A stretch of DNA of 64,000 bases from Streptomyces scopuliridis RB72 (lineage in GTDB: Bacteria; Actinomycetota; Actinomycetes; Streptomycetales; Streptomycetaceae): assembly GCF_000718095.1 (NCBI RefSeq), contig NZ_JOEI01000005.1:124001-188000 (forward strand). Reading direction: 5' to 3'. The notes beneath the pieces were generated by a model. That model saw only the letters and a list, made by a program, of their open reading frames with translations. It made no database searches and had not been told where the DNA came from. Position numbers and translations under genes: made by a program. Shown in pieces: positions 62,408 through 64,000 of this stretch; the stretch's first letter is position 1, and each line of letters opens with the position of its first letter.

Positions 62408-62631
62408 GCGGTTCAGTATGGCAGGCGAGGCAGCCGGGGACCGCGTGGTGCTCGATGACGTCGTTGCGCACGTCTCCGAGAGCCTCGGTGGCCCCAGTTG
62501 TTCTGGTTTCAGCGGCGAGTACTGGAAGGCCGCGCTCGTTCTCTACCGCTGCTGTGTCGCCGTGCCCGCGCCATGGCAGCACGGCAGCCCTGAGGCGCGA
62601 GACCTCAGGGCCAGATACCGAAGGGGGTGTA

Positions 62632-63174
62632 CTACCTGCGGTCGTATTCTTCGTCGGTGACGAGGTCGCCCCATTCGGTCGCGCCGTCCCCCTCACCATC
62701 GGTGTCCACCATGGCAAGGTGGATCATGAAGTGCTCGCGGGTGGCACCATGCCAGTGCCACTCCCCGGGCGGCGTATAGATGGTGTCGCCCGGGCGCATG
62801 ACGATCAACTTGCCGCCGCGTGCCCGGACGAGCCCGATGCCCTCTGTGACGTGCAGGGTCTGCCCGAGGACGTGCCGGTGCCAGGCGGTGCGGGCACAGG
62901 GCGAGAAACGCACCATGCTGGCGCGCAGCCGCGAGAGCTCCACACCAGCCGTGATGTTGTCGACCCAGACGTCACCGGTGAACCGCTCGGCCGGTCCCTT
63001 GGCAGACGGCTGCTTCGGCAGCTTCTCCGTTGTGGGACGCGCGCCGGACCCGGCCTCGCCGGCGTAGGCGGAGTGGCCGCTGAAGGTGAGTCCGGTCAGC
63101 GCCGCGGGTACGGAGACGCCTGCGGAGGCACGTAGTACGGATCGGCGGTCCCAGTTGCTGCTCAGTGCCGACAT
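62632..63174 (-). CDS. Tat-secreted cupin-domain protein
   Basis: The 180-residue protein has a twin-arginine signal (NWDRRSVLRASAGVSVPAAL) and one cupin barrel with metal-binding motifs (TAWHRHVLGQTLHVTEG and PPGEWHWHGAT). It resembles carboxymuconolactone-associated/quercetinase-like small cupins often encoded near MmyB regulators and reductases. AAAGGA precedes the start at 63174. Tat export suggests folding with metal in the cytoplasm before release. Confidence 0.87.
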   Translation of the reverse strand: MSALSSNWDRRSVLRASAGVSVPAALTGLTFSGHSAYAGEAGSGARPTTEKLPKQPSAKGPAERFTGDVWVDNITAGVELSRLRASMVRFSPCARTAWHRHVLGQTLHVTEGIGLVRARGGKLIVMRPGDTIYTPPGEWHWHGATREHFMIHLAMVDTDGEGDGATEWGDLVTDEEYDRR

Positions 63175-63543
63175 GGCTGTCGTCCTTTCTCCTTCGGATG
63201 CGCACCGCGGTCTTGGGTGCGCGGGCTTGCCGGCCTGCCTGGCTGCGAACATGTCCTGGAAGGTGGCCCGGGTCCTCCATGCCGCCCAGCGGTCACCCAA
63301 CAGGCTCGTGACGTCGACGGCGCTCGGCGCGGCAACGGTCTTGACGCGACAATTCGGTCTGCTCGGCGTTACGGCACACAGCCCCCGAGGGTGCGGATGC
63401 CCCAGGAGCACAGCGTCTTCCCGGCAGGTTCATGACGCGTGCTCAGCCGGCTGACCGCGCCCTTCCGATCGATCCTGCCGCCCGGTCCACCATCTCGCGG
63501 GCCCGCAGAGAGGAGAATTCCATCCTGGGAGGAGAAGATCCAG

Positions 63544-63603
63544 GTGCGTGGGGAGCCCTGCCACAGCACGGAACACCAGTCCCTGGCACAGCACGGCCTT
63601 CCA
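63544..63603. repeat. 60-bp dispersed repeat, copy B
   Basis: GTGCGTGGGGAGCCCTGCCA begins this copy, closely matching copy A at 60028. It lies about 370 nt upstream of the cupin start. Plus-strand peptide: VRGEPCHSTEHQSLAQHGLP. Confidence 0.7.
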
Positions 63604-63799
63604 TATGACAGCCCCAGCCTGATCCCCAGCGGGTGATCTCATGCTCATACGTGGAATACCGATCGAACTGGTCGTCCGCCGACTCGCTTCCGGGGCCGGC
63701 ACCAACGTGCCTCGCCCGCACCCGCGGTGCTCTACGGCTCGTGGGCCAAGCCTCCGACAGATGGTCCCGCCTATAGCAGAGAAGTGATCAGCTCGGGCG

Positions 63800-63859
63800 A
63801 AATGTTGGGGGCCCTGTCACTCCGTCGATCAGCGCTCCCTGGCACAACACGGCCTGCCA
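63800..63859. repeat. 60-bp dispersed repeat, copy C
   Basis: More diverged at its left end, but GGGGGCCCTGTCAC and TCCCTGGCACAACACGGCCT match copies A and B in register. Plus-strand peptide GPCHSVDQRSLAQHGLP. It lies 256 bp from copy B and immediately before a frame that resembles a signal peptide. Confidence 0.6.
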
Positions 63860-64000
63860 CATGGCGAGTCCTTCCAGCAAGGTGAGTCGGGAACGCGGAA
63901 GATCCGCGCGGTCGTGGTTGGCGCGCTGTTCGTGGCAGGCCCGCCGTCGGTCGCAGGAGGAACGAGCGAGGCCGATACGGCCACTCAACGGGCGTACAGC

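Larger units (their letters stand above)
63175..64000. other. Gene-poor right end with repeat copies
   Basis: About 820 nt without a supported gene. It holds copies B and C of the 60-bp repeat. Near 63899-64000 a plus-strand frame reads RKIRAVVVGALFVAGPPSVA and runs off the window. That could be the signal peptide of a secreted protein, but no start codon with a ribosome site is visible in that frame. Confidence 0.4.

Noticed and set aside
63788..63988. Minus-strand small open frames in the right end, with shared LCQG peptides
   Set aside because: The similarity comes from the 60-bp DNA repeat; none has a ribosome site or coding pattern beyond the repeat.
1..64000. tRNA, rRNA and riboswitch genes
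   Set aside because: No cloverleaf with conserved T-loop (GTTCGANNC in context), rRNA segment or known riboswitch core was recognised by reading. A covariance-model scan would be needed to exclude them.

Overview
High-GC (about 70%), GC-rich third positions, frequent GTG starts with GGAGG sites, and Streptomyces-typical families (DUF5753 regulators, DUF574 methyltransferases, class E sortase with LAxTG substrates, PucR and MmyB-like regulators) point to a Streptomyces chromosome. No rRNA, tRNA, CRISPR array or intact insertion sequence was seen. Gene order is mosaic and many gene remnants occur, which fits an accessory or chromosome-arm region.

Left part (1-16 kb). A sensor-kinase 3' end is followed by a convergent DevR/DevS (DosR/DosS-like) two-component pair. 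Beside it is a three-gene minus-strand operon: a phosphoribosyltransferase-hydrolase fusion, an Rv1733c-like membrane protein and an XRE-PNPOx protein. A GGGNCNNNNGNCCC site lies upstream, so the block looks like a small hypoxia/dormancy regulon. Next come a truncated LigD phosphoesterase piece coupled to an ATP-dependent DNA ligase, an MFS transporter, two aminoglycoside-phosphotransferase-type genes (one broken), a YVTN propeller lipoprotein with a Tat-exported DyP peroxidase, a methyltransferase and a MASE1 membrane protein.

Middle part (16-34 kb). DUF5753, DUF574 and PucR-type genes precede a two-gene module that I regard as the best candidate for a little-described system. A 134-residue protein ends in a Gly/Ser/Thr motif (GIISTGSGADI) that is nearly repeated at the N-terminus (GIISTGDGATI) of the translationally coupled NB-ARC/TPR (NLR-like) ATPase. 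This is the layout expected for amyloid-templated effector/NLR signalling. A second small protein with the same layout but a different C-terminal motif sits alone near 35.5 kb. Further on are an EHN-type epoxide hydrolase, an orphan HypX-like protein, DUF488 and SDR genes, relics of P450, ferredoxin and epimerase genes, and an unusual CrtC-like/polyprenyl synthetase fusion followed by an ABC exporter.

Metal-acquisition locus (34.7-44.3 kb). Two Zur-like boxes bracket the set. A secreted single-domain surface-repeat protein is on the plus strand. On the minus strand are two or three wall-anchored repeat proteins, a ZnuA-like lipoprotein with a nested surface domain, a membrane-anchored repeat protein, an ATPase, a permease and a class E sortase. 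Four of these joins overlap by 4 nt. The outermost surface gene is frameshifted next to a 94-bp direct repeat.

Right part (44.3-64 kb). A flavin disulfide-reductase-like protein, a MOSC-ferredoxin reductase fusion and a hydrolase come first. A HutC-type GntR regulator follows, with paired TGTCTAGACA operators before an SLC1-type symporter and a fumarase-superfamily lyase. A hydrolase/TetR pair has twin operators between the genes. A coupled degenerate-pyrophosphatase/SixA operon and a coupled secreted-basic/cytosolic-acidic pair follow. Two paralogous MmyB-like regulators flank a Zn-alcohol dehydrogenase, and a Tat-secreted cupin comes last. A 60-bp element occurs three times in this end. Relics of an IS5-type transposase, a carbonic anhydrase, a VOC protein and a GNAT are scattered through it.
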